64,000 nt of DNA from Chaetoderma sp. LZ-2023a (GCA_034401795.1 CM067359.1:148800568-148864567), one strand, 5' to 3'; numbered from the stretch's first letter, positions 35,690 to 45,539 are shown. Notes: generated by a model not told the origin, from the sequence alone. A program made the numbers and translations.

Positions 35690-36080
35690 GGACATTTTTA
35701 TGGTTTGGTGGCCATCTTTAACGCCATGTTGAATTTCCTAAATATCGTGTAACCCCATGGGTCTTTGCCTGGTAGTAATACCTGGTCATACTATGTTGCT
35801 AGGATCCAACACATGGAGTAGATACCAAAATCACTAGAATAGTATGAATAGCTAACGACTTATAGCCTTTTTAGTATTTCCGCGGCCATCTTGGACGCCA
35901 TGCTCGATTTCTCATATATTTAATAGCCCCATCGGATTCTACCTGGTCTTAATGCGTTGCTAGGTACCATGAACTTAGTGGTAGACACCAAAATCTCCAG
36001 TCTAGTATGAATAGTTAACGACTTATGGACATTTTAGGGTTTGGGCGGCCACCTTTGATGCCATCTTGAAAGTAATTACT
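35690..36080. repeat. ~170-bp diverged tandem array
   Basis: About three units each contain GGCGGCCATCTTNGANGCCAT (or GGTGGCCATCTTTAACGCCA), CCCCATNGG, a CTGGT..TAAT part, GATACCAAAATCACTAG/GACACCAAAATCTCCAG and TATGAATAGTTAACGACTTA. Confidence 0.8.
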
Positions 36081-36440
36081 TTCCAATGGTCAGATTGTGG
36101 TAGACTTGTAGTAGGTTCTTTAGTACACCAAACCCTACCATGAAACGCTGGAAAAGCTTTTGGAGCAATGTCTGGGGGTTAAGGTGGTTATTTTTCATAG
36201 ATTGACCCACTACAAACAAAACTGTAACAACGGTGCTAATCTGGAAAATAAAGAAAATATCAAATTAAATGTGTTTAAGAACGGAAGTTAGTGTCCAGTA
36301 AGTAACGCCGATGTTGATATTGTGCCCCACTATAATGTTGACTTCAGGGATATTAATAGTAAAAAATATCCAATAATTTCGAGATTGGCCTTCTTTAATT
36401 ATAACATACTTTATCGTTCATACTCACAATGGGAACCCAG
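36081..36440. other. Noncoding, no gene seen
   Basis: No recognised feature before the family A-related element. Confidence 0.4.
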
Positions 36441-36884
36441 TCAGAAGTTGTCAGCATCATAGTTACGACTCTCTCCCTACGTCGTAATCGACTACATCAC
36501 GATTTATGTTGATGTCACAATCAAACTGCACGCTGAATGAATGTTTAGCTCCGTCACGAACATTGAATGTCCGCCAAGTGTATCAATTATATAATAGGTC
36601 ATCTTTGATGGATTTACTATTTTATAATCATTCCATGGATTAAGTTGAAACTAATTTGACTGGGCTTCTGAGGTAACGGCGTCCGGTCAAATTAGTTTCA
36701 ACCTATTACACAGAATGATTATAACATAGTAAATCTATCAAAGAACAACAGCACCCTGTCAAATTAGTTTCTAAATATTGTACAGCTTACCTGTATAGTT
36801 AGCTTGAAAATGGGAACGTGAGAATTCAAGGTTCAAAGTATATAAATCGATCCCAACATGCGTAAAACGTTGGCGGAACTTAGG
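36441..36884 (-). mobile_element. Family A-related element, reverse, giving rise to the adjacent minisatellite
   Basis: The subfamily end (TCGTAATCGACTACATCACG, ATGTCACAATCAAACTGCAC) leads to TTTACTATTTTATAATCATT, a palindrome core with CTGGGCTTCTGAGG, a second palindrome arm, then CAGCTTACCTGTATAGTTAG, GTTCAAAGTATATAAATCGA and CCCAACATGCG. At the position where the family continues with GGAGCTTAGCTAGAGATGGG, the 21-bp array begins. Confidence 0.8.
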
Positions 36885-37437
36885 TAGAAATGGGCGGGGA
36901 ATAGCTAGAAATGGGCAGAACTTAGTTAGAAATGGGCGGGGAATAGCTAGAAATGGGCGGGGAATAGCTAGAAATGGGAGGGGAATAGCTAGAAATGGGA
37001 GGGGAATAGCTAGAAATGGGAGGGGAATAGCTAGAAATGGGCGGGGAATAGCTAGAAATGGGAGGGGAATAGCTAGAAATGGGAGGGGAATAGCTAGAAA
37101 TGGGAGGGGAATAGCTAGAAATGGGAGGGGAATAGCTAGAAATGGGCGGGGAATAGCTAGAAATGGGAGGGGAATAGCTAGAAATGGGAGGGGAATAGCT
37201 AGAAATGGGAGGGGAATAGCTAGAAATGGGAGGGGAATAGCTAGAAATGGGCGGGGAATAGCTAGAAATGGGCGGGGAATAGCTAGAAATGGGAGGGGAA
37301 TAGCTAGAAATGGGCGGGGAATAGCTAGAAATGGGAGGGGAATAGCTAGAAATGGGAGGGGAATAGCTAGAAATGGGAGGGAATATCTAGAAACGGGCTG
37401 GGTATTTAGAAATTGGCGGGTCTTAGATAGCAATGGG
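36885..37437. repeat. 21-bp minisatellite derived from family A
   Basis: About 26 units of AATAGCTAGAAATGGGAGGGG, with a C/A variant (GGGCGGGG or GGGAGGGG) and more diverged units at both ends. The unit equals a segment of the reverse-orientation family A element (TAGCTAGAGATGGGCGGGG). As 21 is divisible by three, both strands show long repetitive frames; these are not considered genes. Confidence 0.97.
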
Positions 37438-37955
37438 CGGGAATAGGTATAACTTGATTCCTCGGTTGTATACAATCATAATGGAAGCAATTGTAATCAC
37501 ATTACATCATAGTTTAGTATTTATCTAACGTGTAATCATATGCATTGTCTCATTACTCGTCATAGCAACAATACTGTAAATGCATTGCCCTCATATGCTA
37601 TGTGTATAGACTCTGAGAAAGAAATAAAGAGAAAAGGAAAAAAGAAAAAAAGGTGGTTACAAGTTTTGAATTGAAAAGGATTGTATCTAAACCATTGTAT
37701 TGGCTGTGTCTCTATATTCATGTTATATTTTATAGGACATACGCCCCGCCCCCCTAAAACCGTAATGCGTATGATTAGGTGTTTACTTGTTCACGCCAAC
37801 CTCCATTCATGTAATGGTATTGTAGGTGTGTCAACTCTTTGTATTGCGTATTAGCTAACCCCTTTTGTGGCAACAGTCGCGCCTCAAAGTGCTACACATA
37901 CTACTTATATCAACTAAGCATTTTAATGGTCAACACTGTTCAAGAAATTTTAAAA
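37438..37955. other. Noncoding, no gene seen
   Basis: A purine-rich AAAGAAATAAAGAGAAAAGG run occurs near 37,620. Nothing coding. Confidence 0.4.
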
Positions 37956-38111
37956 TTAGAAGACTAGACTATTTTTTTTGTAAATTTACCTCTGAACTTT
38001 TTGACCGGCTTAACCATCAACGGGGTAATGGTAAAGAAAATTCCAGCTTTGGCGTACCCAGTATCCATTTGCAGGTCAAGAAAAGAGTATTTTTCAAAAA
38101 TTATAACTGGA

Positions 38112-38280
38112 ATAACTTGCAGACACCAAGCTGAGGGTACGAGTCAAGTCGGTGAAGTATGTAGAGTTTGAGACATTAATCGGCTCCCCACAGGGAGATG
38201 GTCTATCTCCTGTGCTTTTCACCTGTTACCTTGCCGCTGCATTGAAATGTGTCTACTGCTACAGCCGCGGAATACAGTAA
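38112..38280 (+). pseudogene. RT fragment with internal deletion (45.5-kb family)
   Basis: Encodes DTKLRVRVKSVKYVEFETLI and GSPQGDGLSPVLFTCYLAAA, matching 46,345-46,460. Right after ATTGAA it joins ATGTGTCTACTGCTACAGCC, which matches the extreme 3' end of the family near 47,284-47,310. The ~820 bp in between in the longer copy are missing. Confidence 0.85.
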
Positions 38281-38420
38281 TCATACATAATGAATGGCTC
38301 GGTTATCGAGCTAGTCATTTGGGTGGTTAATTTTCAAAAACTCTTCTCTTGACCTGCTAATAGACATGCCTCAAGACCACTGCAGAGTTATTTTGGTCAG
38401 TCTGACCATTAAAATGTTAA
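38281..38420. repeat. Family C repeat
   Basis: GAATGGCTCGGTTATCGAGC, GTCATTTGGGTGGTTAATTT, then TCTTGACCTGCTAATAGACA match the other family C units. Confidence 0.6.
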
Positions 38421-38498
38421 GTTGACACAAGAGATTTTAATCACGAATCTTTTGCTGTATAACCATATTACATTGGGGTTCCAGATTGGGGGGTCTCA

Positions 38499-38888
38499 AT
38501 GGAAGATTTCAGTTTTAGGCTATGCCCCGCCCATCTCTAGCTAAGATCCACCCACACTTTGCCCCTGTTGGAATCGATTGACCCTGAACTCCCTGACTAT
38601 CACTTTCCAGAAAGCTATACGGCCAATCTGTTGAATATTTTGAAACTATTTTGACTGGGTGATGTTGCTGCCTATGGCAACAACAGCACCCAGTCTCATT
38701 AGTTTCAAAGTATTCAGCAGAATGTTTATTAAGTAGTAGACATACAATTCGTACAATAACCCTTAGTCCTTCGTCCGTGTCGAACTTATCTACATCATTC
38801 GTGACCTAATTGATTATGATCTCATCCTACACGACACGTAGTTGATTATGACGTCATATGATTGATGGATAAACTAGAAAGGTCCATA
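38499..38888 (+). mobile_element. Family A element, full length
   Basis: Ends ATGGAAGATTTCAGTTTT and AACTAGAAAGGTCCAT. The palindrome tip is GATGTTGCTGCCTATGGCAA, and there is one exact TGACGTCA near 38,850. Confidence 0.9.
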
Positions 38889-39450
38889 ATTGCCATGCTT
38901 CTATTTTCCTGCAATCATTAGTACCGTCGTATCTAGCTCCGTAAGTGGGTGGGGTATTGCATTCTGGCATGGGTGCATACGCACACACGAATGCGCGATT
39001 ATAATACCCTCATACACACTTACGGGGCGAGAGTAACAAATAAGGCAATATGTTCAATATCTATCAGCTATCCCACGAAATGCTGATCAATGTCCGCAAA
39101 ACATCATACAACGGCTAGCATGCAGGGGAGATAATCGCGGTAAACCGTGTGTGCCAGTGGTTTCGAATCACACACTGCTTACCTCCTTTGGACGGTGAGT
39201 CCACTGGTAATTTGTCAACATTCTGAAATTAGATACCAACTCTTCCATTCACTATATCAAAACCGGTTTGTTTAATACCAATAGTGTCTCAGTGTGAGGG
39301 CATTCAGCAATACAATTACTTCAGAAGCATTTGAAATGACGCTGATTTCGGTATTTATTTCCCCTACGCCGCTCCAAATATCCGCGTCTTCGCTATTAGT
39401 TGCAACGAATTAATCGTGACTATTGCCCCAAGGCGAGTGCACGGGCGCAC
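38889..39450. other. Noncoding, no gene seen
   Basis: No recognised feature up to the target-site duplication of the non-LTR element. Confidence 0.4.
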
Positions 39451-39499
39451 CAGAGTGTACGTGCGTGCTTGCTCGCGTGCGTGTTTACTATTCAATAGT
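39451..39499. repeat. 49-bp target-site duplication, left copy
   Basis: CAGAGTGTACGTGC to TTTACTATTCAATAGT matches 43,462-43,510 with two mismatches. It adjoins the (CTT)n end of the non-LTR element. Confidence 0.93.
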
Positions 39500-42400
39500 C
39501 TTCTTCTTCTTTTCGATCGCTGGTATCACACTTGGAGAGCCGTTCTCAAGATGAAATCTGTGGTTTTCTGCAGTTCTTCCACAGGCCCATACAGCTTATC
39601 AAGAATAGAGGTTGACAAAGGCCAGATCTCTTCTCTCAGCAGCTGATACGTACTGCAACATTGAAGTATGTGCTCTGTGGTCTGTTCTGCTTCTCCACAA
39701 GGACAAGCGGGCGATGTCGTAAGGTGGAACCGCCTGTACATGTGTTGGTTTAGTCTGTTGTGTCCAGTTCTGAGACGAAAAATGGTCACTTGCTCTGGCC
39801 TCGAGAGATGATGGTAGGCATCTTCTGATTGAGGTGTTCTATAGAGGGACTTAATGATAGTCTTCATCTCTGTATGGGTAACCATGTTTTCTGTCTGATT
39901 CTCTTCTGCACCCACCTTTGCCATCTTGTCTGCTTCCTCATTTCCTTGGACTCCACAGTGTGAGGGGATCCACTGCAGTGCTATCCGAAAGCATTTGATG
40001 GTTTGTAGTGCTTCTTCAAGTTGTGGCAGCTTACCTTTGGTGATAGCCTCAAGGACGGAGCGGGCATTAGATAAAAAGACAATCTGTGCAATAGGGTCTG
40101 CTGTTCTGCTGATGGTATTAGCTGCATGAACCAGTGCTTCGACTTCAGCTCTGTAGTTTGTGCAGTGTTTGCCTGTCGGTATTGCAGCTGACTCATGTTG
40201 TCCGTTTGGATACTGTATGTGCAGTCCGGCACCTCCGCTCCTAATTGCATCTTTGGCTGATCCATCTGTGTAGATCCTTATCCATGTCTCCTGAGGGTAC
40301 ATTTCTTCCAGCATGGCTACGGTCAGGGCCTTCTTGCTCACATCACTGTGTTCATTTTTGGTTGTGAGATGAGGTACTGTGGTGCGAATAGCTATGCTCT
40401 CTAGTTTGTTTTCCCAGGGTGGAGGATCAAGGGTGTGGTTTGGATCTTCTATTTGTGCTGGCAACATCTCTTGGTGTTTCCTTTGAAGTGCTTTTGTCTC
40501 TTTCACAAAACTTGATCTTTTAAGTCTTCCTGATGACAGCTGTGCTTGCCTGATCTTCATCGGGTGGTTATTGAACGATTTGAACTTTGCAGCTTGGATC
40601 AGTGCTTTGCATTCCCTTCCTTTGCTAAGTGGGGGAATGCCTGCTATCTGCTCCATTTTTTCTATTGGTGTTGATCTCATTCCACCAGTGATGATGCGCA
40701 GTGCCTGGTTTTGTACTCTGTCGAGGTTCTGTTGATGAGATTTAGCTGTTGTCATCCATGAGCTGGATCCATACTCAAGGTGTGGTCGTACGGCACCTAG
40801 GTAGATAGTCTTGAGGATCCTTTCATTGGCACCCCACTTTGTTCCTGCCAGCTTCCTCATGATGTTTAGCTTTCTTCTGGCCTTTGCCTCTGCATTCTGG
40901 ATGTGCTCCTTCCATGTTAATCTTCTGTCATATGTGACTCCCAGGTATGTCTGCTGGTCCTCGTATTCGAGTGGAGTACCGCCCAGTGTCAGATTGCCAA
41001 CCTTGGTTTTGGTGGACAGTGTGAATAGCATGGCTGATGATTTTTCTTTGTTGATGGTAATACACCAGCGATTGGCCCAAGCTGTAATTCTGTCCAAGGC
41101 GAGCTGCATTCTGTACGTGGCAGTCGTTGTGTACTCCTCGGTGCACCAGATTACGAGGTCATCTGCATAGAGGGCTGCTTGGATCCCATTGGGCAGCTCT
41201 GCTACAATGTCATTGATGAAGAGTATGAACAGAGTAGGTGATAATACTCCGCCTTGTGGCACCCCTTGTCTCAGCAATACATTCTGTCCAGATTGTCCAT
41301 CCACCAGCACCCTAGCTCTGCGATTGTGTAGGTATGACTTGGTCCATCGGAACATGTTGCCACCGATGCCTGTGCGCCGGAGCTTCACGAGGAGGCCATC
41401 CTTCCACACCTTGTCAAATGCTTTCTGCAGATCGATAAAGGCAGCTAGCATCACCTTCTTGGCTTGAAAAGTGTCCTCTATGACCTGTGCAAGATGTGTT
41501 GTTTGATCTTCTGTGCTCCTGTATCTTCTGAATCCGGCCTGCTCTGAAACTATAATGTTCTCTGACTCCAGGTACCACTGCAACCGCTGGTTGATGATGC
41601 GCTCCATGGTCTTGCATATGCAGCTTGTAAGACTGATAGGACGGTAGCTCAGCACTTTCGTCTTGTTCTTTCCTTTTTTCAGAATAGGAGTCATTCTGGC
41701 TTCCTTCCAGCACTGAGGAACCTCTCCATTGGTCCAACTGAGATTAAAGATGTCTAGCAACTTGCGAAGAGATGCATTACCAAGGTGTTGGATCATTTCA
41801 TTCGTAATGCCATCTGGCCCGGGAGATTTCTTCTTTTTCAGTTGGCGGATAGCCTTCTTCAGTTCTGTTAAACTAATGTCAACTTTCATTGCATCGTGAG
41901 TGTTGGTGTCTGTTCTTTCCTTTTGCTCTTTTCTAACCTCCCTTTGACGCATTCGTGGTATAGAAATGTTGCTTTCTTTTGCATATGCCTTCGCAAAGGC
42001 ATCTGCTGCCATCTTTCCTGTCAGTGTTTGTCCATCTTCTTCAAGAGTAATCTTCTCTCCCCTGACACCCTCATCATTGAGTGCTTTAGTCAGTCTCCAT
42101 AGTTTTGTGGTGTCTCTCTCTAAATTAAACCCTGCCGTCTTTTCCCTCCAGCTTCTTCTTTTGGCCTCCAGCTTGGTCTTTAGATACCTGGCTTTAGTTT
42201 GTTGTAGCGTGAAGTGGTTTTCATGACAGGGATTACCCTCTGCATCTTCTCTGGCCTTGTCTAGTTTATCATGTGCTGCTTGCAGTTCTGTTGTCCAGTA
42301 GGGGCGGTAGTTTTTCCTGAACCCTCGAGGAATCGCTTCATTGGCAGCCTTGAGGATACTTGAATTAAATTCCTTGACCACATTGTTGATGTTTCTCCCT

Positions 42401-43461
42401 TCTACTGCTATATTATGGGTAAGCTCATTGGAACGAATGCCGAACAGACTCCAATTTGCCTTTTTGTAGTTCCACCTTGGATGTTGAGGTGAACTGGTCG
42501 AAATACTTCCAGAAAGAGAGAGGAGGACTGGGCGGTGGTCGCTTCCTCCTAACTGCGATCCGACCACTCTACTGAGGTTTCTGTGAATGTCTTCTGTACA
42601 AAATGCCAAGTCCGGCGTTGTTGTCGAGTGCCATCGGCGCGAGTAGAAGGTAGGCTGATCTGTGGGATTGTTGACAAGTAAAAGGTGCTTTTCATCTTGC
42701 CATGCTTCAATGTCTTCTCCTCGTTTATCAAGTGTTCTGTATCCCCAGCTCTGGGACTGGCTATTAAAGTCTCCCGCAATGAGGAAGTGGCAGTCCGGGA
42801 CCTGGATTGTGTCAAGTGAGAGATTCTTGTCATTAGGGCAGTAATAATTGACAATTTCAATCACAGAGTTGCTGGTTGTTACCTTGATCTTGATATATTC
42901 TGCCTCTTCCATAAAGGTTTTGATCTGGCTGGCGTTCACGCTGTTTCGGACCAAGGTCGTCACCCCACCTTTCTTTCTTCCTCTTCGATCACACCGGAAA
43001 ATCTGGTAACCTCTGATCTTAAATGGTTTTCCTTCCTGCAGGTGTGTCTCTTGAATGCAGCAGATATCAATGTTGTTTTCGTACAGGAACTGTTCGAGCT
43101 CTGATTTCTTGTTGGTAACCCCTTCTGCATTCCAGTGCATGATGTTGATACTGGGGTTCTCTTTGGGTTTGGTCTTCTCTTTCCGTTGGCCAGTAGCTCT
43201 CCATCCTCGTCCCCTGGCTCCACAAGACGAGTTGATGGGACCTCCAGTAGCTGAGGGTGGGCTCCTTCGAGGCATGGAGCCCGGCGCTGCACCTGCCTGG
43301 CGGATCCTCACAGGGCGAGCACCATTTCGATTGATTCGATCTCCAAGTGTAATTTCATTAGCGTTGTGCATAATGCTCTGGTTAGCCCCTCCAAATGTCT
43401 GGATTGACACCCAGTGGGTTACACCCCTGCGCCACGTTGAGGCCGAGCATATAGTCTTAAA
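39500..43461 (-). mobile_element. Full-length non-LTR retrotransposon (endonuclease-RT-RNase H; I/Nimb-like)
   Basis: 3,962 bp on the minus strand between two 49-bp target-site duplications. It ends 3' in a (GAA)n tail after a 26-bp untranslated region and starts about 90 bp before the ORF. An apurinic-like endonuclease, an RT, an RNase H and a C-terminal CxC..H..C module in one ORF indicate the I superfamily (I, Nimb, Ingi or Loa-like clades); the exact clade needs a tree. No separate gag-like ORF1 is present, so either ORF1 is missing in this family or this copy starts within the element. Confidence 0.93.
39526..43371 (-). CDS. Non-LTR polyprotein: endonuclease, reverse transcriptase, RNase H
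   Basis: 1,281 codons from ATG 43371 to TGA. The frame stays open to 43593, but that ATG lies outside the element, beyond the duplication, so 43371 is the first usable start inside it. It makes target-primed cDNA. Endonuclease, residues ~75-285: HWNAEG (81), QETHL (E108), GDFNSQS (200-203), SDHRPV (277-280). RT, ~510-910: KKSPGPDGI, FIDLQKAFDKVW (D647), QGVPQGGVLSPTLF, catalytic YADD (735-738). RNase H, ~1025-1155: TDGSA (D1036), YRAEVEAL (E1076), FLSNARSV, where Asn1102 stands at the usual third catalytic Asp, and GNEEAD (D1148). C-terminus: CPCG...TTEHILQC zinc-like motif. No internal stop, so the copy is young or selected; the single Asp-to-Asn change would be expected to cripple RNase H. 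Confidence 0.93.
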   Translation of the reverse strand: MHNANEITLGDRINRNGARPVRIRQAGAAPGSMPRRSPPSATGGPINSSCGARGRGWRATGQRKEKTKPKENPSINIMHWNAEGVTNKKSELEQFLYENNIDICCIQETHLQEGKPFKIRGYQIFRCDRRGRKKGGVTTLVRNSVNASQIKTFMEEAEYIKIKVTTSNSVIEIVNYYCPNDKNLSLDTIQVPDCHFLIAGDFNSQSQSWGYRTLDKRGEDIEAWQDEKHLLLVNNPTDQPTFYSRRWHSTTTPDLAFCTEDIHRNLSRVVGSQLGGSDHRPVLLSLSGSISTSSPQHPRWNYKKANWSLFGIRSNELTHNIAVEGRNINNVVKEFNSSILKAANEAIPRGFRKNYRPYWTTELQAAHDKLDKAREDAEGNPCHENHFTLQQTKARYLKTKLEAKRRSWREKTAGFNLERDTTKLWRLTKALNDEGVRGEKITLEEDGQTLTGKMAADAFAKAYAKESNISIPRMRQREVRKEQKERTDTNTHDAMKVDISLTELKKAIRQLKKKKSPGPDGITNEMIQHLGNASLRKLLDIFNLSWTNGEVPQCWKEARMTPILKKGKNKTKVLSYRPISLTSCICKTMERIINQRLQWYLESENIIVSEQAGFRRYRSTEDQTTHLAQVIEDTFQAKKVMLAAFIDLQKAFDKVWKDGLLVKLRRTGIGGNMFRWTKSYLHNRRARVLVDGQSGQNVLLRQGVPQGGVLSPTLFILFINDIVAELPNGIQAALYADDLVIWCTEEYTTTATYRMQLALDRITAWANRWCITINKEKSSAMLFTLSTKTKVGNLTLGGTPLEYEDQQTYLGVTYDRRLTWKEHIQNAEAKARRKLNIMRKLAGTKWGANERILKTIYLGAVRPHLEYGSSSWMTTAKSHQQNLDRVQNQALRIITGGMRSTPIEKMEQIAGIPPLSKGRECKALIQAAKFKSFNNHPMKIRQAQLSSGRLKRSSFVKETKALQRKHQEMLPAQIEDPNHTLDPPPWENKLESIAIRTTVPHLTTKNEHSDVSKKALTVAMLEEMYPQETWIRIYTDGSAKDAIRSGGAGLHIQYPNGQHESAAIPTGKHCTNYRAEVEALVHAANTISRTADPIAQIVFLSNARSVLEAITKGKLPQLEEALQTIKCFRIALQWIPSHCGVQGNEEADKMAKVGAEENQTENMVTHTEMKTIIKSLYRTPQSEDAYHHLSRPEQVTIFRLRTGHNRLNQHMYRRFHLTTSPACPCGEAEQTTEHILQCCSTYQLLREEIWPLSTSILDKLYGPVEELQKTTDFILRTALQV

Positions 43462-43510
43462 CAGAGTGTACGTGCTTGCTTGCGCGCGTGCGTGTTTACT
43501 ATTCAATAGT
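43462..43510. repeat. 49-bp target-site duplication, right copy
   Basis: Matches 39,451-39,499 with two mismatches (T/G at two positions in the GTGC-repeat part). Confidence 0.93.
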
Positions 43511-44214
43511 GATATCAGGAATCTCAGAGGCTCACAACTAAAAAATCGCTGTGCGTTATTTGTCACTGGAAACCAGAAAATCTTTGCATCCATTGGTGTT
43601 TAAGACACGTGTATAATAGGGAGAAGTTGTCAGCGCTTGAATCATACCGGACTCACAGTGGTGTCCAACCTTCGCATGCTTATGGGAGATAACTCCTTGT
43701 GGTTGATTGGGAATGCCTATGAACAGTACAGTAAACTCCCTTTCTGATATACGCGTTTCTATTATGATCGACAGTTTCAACAAAATACATTATCTCCCCA
43801 TTGCACATATGGCATATACCTGCCCCTATAAGACACCTGATATGGGGAAACCAAGTGATTGTGATTCTGTAAGACGAACAGGTGGTCCTGGAACAACTCA
43901 TCTGAATGAAATCTCGCATTGTAAAGGTTAACATGAGCTTGATTTGTTTGGTTTACACTCTAACGTTGATATAATGTTTTCAAGTCCCCAACCGTCGTGT
44001 TGCCTGAACAGATGTTTCAGATAAGAATTGATTTGAAAAAGGACAGTGCCGCGTTTCTATTCAAGAATGTATGGGCTACAATTAAGCTGCATTCTATCAT
44101 GAGTTGGTGTCTTGAATGACTTTATTACACCCGAGTAGCATTTGGGTCGTTTGAGTTGTTTAAGAAAATGTATCTTTCTCGTAGGAAATTGTGATGTTCG
44201 GTCTAAGAGCTTAT
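43511..44214. other. Noncoding, no gene seen
   Basis: Short frames on both strands but no recognised protein. Confidence 0.4.
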
Positions 44215-44335
44215 TTCTTAAAATTTACCACTGGAAATACTGGCATGGTTATCGAGCCAATCATTCCAGTGCTAAATTTTCTGAAATAGGCTTCTCCTTT
44301 TCTACAAATGGACATATCACAACACCACTATAGAA
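44215..44335. repeat. Family C repeat
   Basis: ACCACTGGAAATACTGG, TATCGAGCCAATCATTCCAG and TGCTAAATTTTCTGAAATAG, then AAATGGACAT, as in the other units. Confidence 0.6.
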
Positions 44336-44972
44336 GCCGTTTTTTGCAATCTTGCGCGTTAAACAGAACATTTCCTACTAATTAAAGGTGCATATTCACA
44401 CCAGAATACTTGAAAATAAAATTGGTAAAATTGTATACTTATACTGTTTAGAGGTTTAGATTGTGTGGCTAGATGTAATTAAACGAAATAAATCTTAACA
44501 TATGATTTCATTATGTATAAATTAATATAATTGTTTTTAAGTGGTGGAATTGAATTGGTCCTATTTCAACTTCACAATTAAAAATTTATGTTTTACCTTA
44601 TACGTAATGAAATCATAACTTGATTAAGATTTAAATTTACGCTTCTAAATGGATCCAATTTAAATAATCTTATTTTAGAGCATTCTGGTGAAAAAGTGCA
44701 CCTTTAAATGGATAAACGGTATTTAATCATGGTTTAGAGGCTACACTAGTAGATGTGTGCTGTCTCTAACGTTGACCTTTTCATGGTTGTGTATAACTTT
44801 CTCACTCTCACTTTTGAGTAGTTTCTGTGCCCTTGGAGTCCTTCGAAACCTTGCTGGTTTACAGGAAAATATCGCTCGTAGTATGTCTCTGCAGAGTGTA
44901 CGTCTTCATTGGGTCATCTTATTGTCTCTGGTGGATTCATTGTGGCGCGGAATTCTTACATTTAGTCTGTGT
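44336..44972. other. Noncoding AT-rich, with a diverged inverted repeat
   Basis: AAAGGTGCATATTCACACCAG (44,384) and CTGGTGAAAAAGTGCACCTT (44,685) are inverted. Inner parts such as CATATGATTTCATTATGTAT/ATACGTAATGAAATCATAAC also pair, so 44,384-44,705 looks like a ~320-bp palindromic foldback element. Confidence 0.6.
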
Positions 44973-45066
44973 AAGGCCGTGTTCTCACTAGAGAGTTAAT
45001 AGAGAATAGCGCCATACTTCAGTATGGCGTTATTCCAGATTAAGACTCTAGTGAGAAAACGGCCTT
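44973..45066. mobile_element. Family B 94-bp palindromic element, copy 1
   Basis: AAGGCCGTGTTCTCACTAGA pairs with TCTAGTGAGAAAACGGCCTT, and the inner stem is CGCCATAC-TTCA-GTATGGCG. The whole unit is nearly one hairpin. Confidence 0.9.
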
Positions 45067-45102
45067 GCAGTCAGCGATATACAAAGCACATAGTCTAAGA
45101 CT

Positions 45103-45184
45103 GTGTTCTCACTAGAGAGTGTAGCAGGAATAACGCTATACGTCAGTATAGAGTTATTCCTGATTAAGCCTTTAGTGAGAACAA
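45103..45184. mobile_element. Family B palindromic element, copy 2
   Basis: GTGTTCTCACTAGAGAGT pairs with GCCTTTAGTGAGAAC, and the inner stem is GGAATAACGCTATACGTCAG. It lies 36 bp from copy 1, in the same apparent design. Confidence 0.87.
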
Positions 45185-45279
45185 GATATAAGTTAATTAA
45201 ACACGTGACCCGGAGTAATATTGGAGTTCAGTGATGCCATTAGCGGATTCAGAATTGTACAAGGACCAGGAATAGCCCG

Positions 45280-45480
45280 TCAAGTGTACGAATTGTATGG
45301 CTTTGATAGATGTACTATTTAATAAACATTATATTGAATATTTTGAAATTAATTTGACTTGTCGCTGTTGCTGTCATATGCAACCATAGGCAGCTATAGG
45401 CAGCAACAGCACCAGTCAAAGTAGTTTCAAAGTAATCAACATGTTACATGTATAGTTACCATGAAATTGGGATCACCATA
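45280..45480 (-). mobile_element. Family A element, reverse, partial
   Basis: GTACGAATTGTATGGCTTTG, ATTTAATAAACATTATATTG and the palindrome with CTGTTGCTGTCATATGCAAC; ends near ATGTATAGTTACCATGAAAT. The outer ends are lost. Confidence 0.75.
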
Positions 45481-45539
45481 GGTGTTCTTAAAAACAACTG
45501 AACCAACCATACTGACGAACTCTAGTAGTAAAACTGTCA

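Noticed and set aside
36870..37440. CRISPR-like array
   Set aside because: Contiguous 21-bp repeats with no unique spacers, in an animal genome.
36771..37475. 234-codon minus-strand frame of a seven-residue LPFLAIP repeat
   Set aside because: The 21-bp minisatellite is a multiple of three without a stop in this phase, and the array derives from a noncoding transposon segment.
39150..39200. TGGTTTCGAATCACACAC resembling a tRNA B box
   Set aside because: No matching A box or cloverleaf could be drawn around it.
43372..43593. Longer N-terminus of the non-LTR polyprotein starting at 43593
   Set aside because: The extra codons fall in the target-site duplication and flanking DNA outside the element, so the internal ATG at 43371 is preferred.
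43055..43603. 182-codon plus-strand frame opposite the non-LTR ORF
   Set aside because: Antisense shadow of the endonuclease coding region; no domain of its own.
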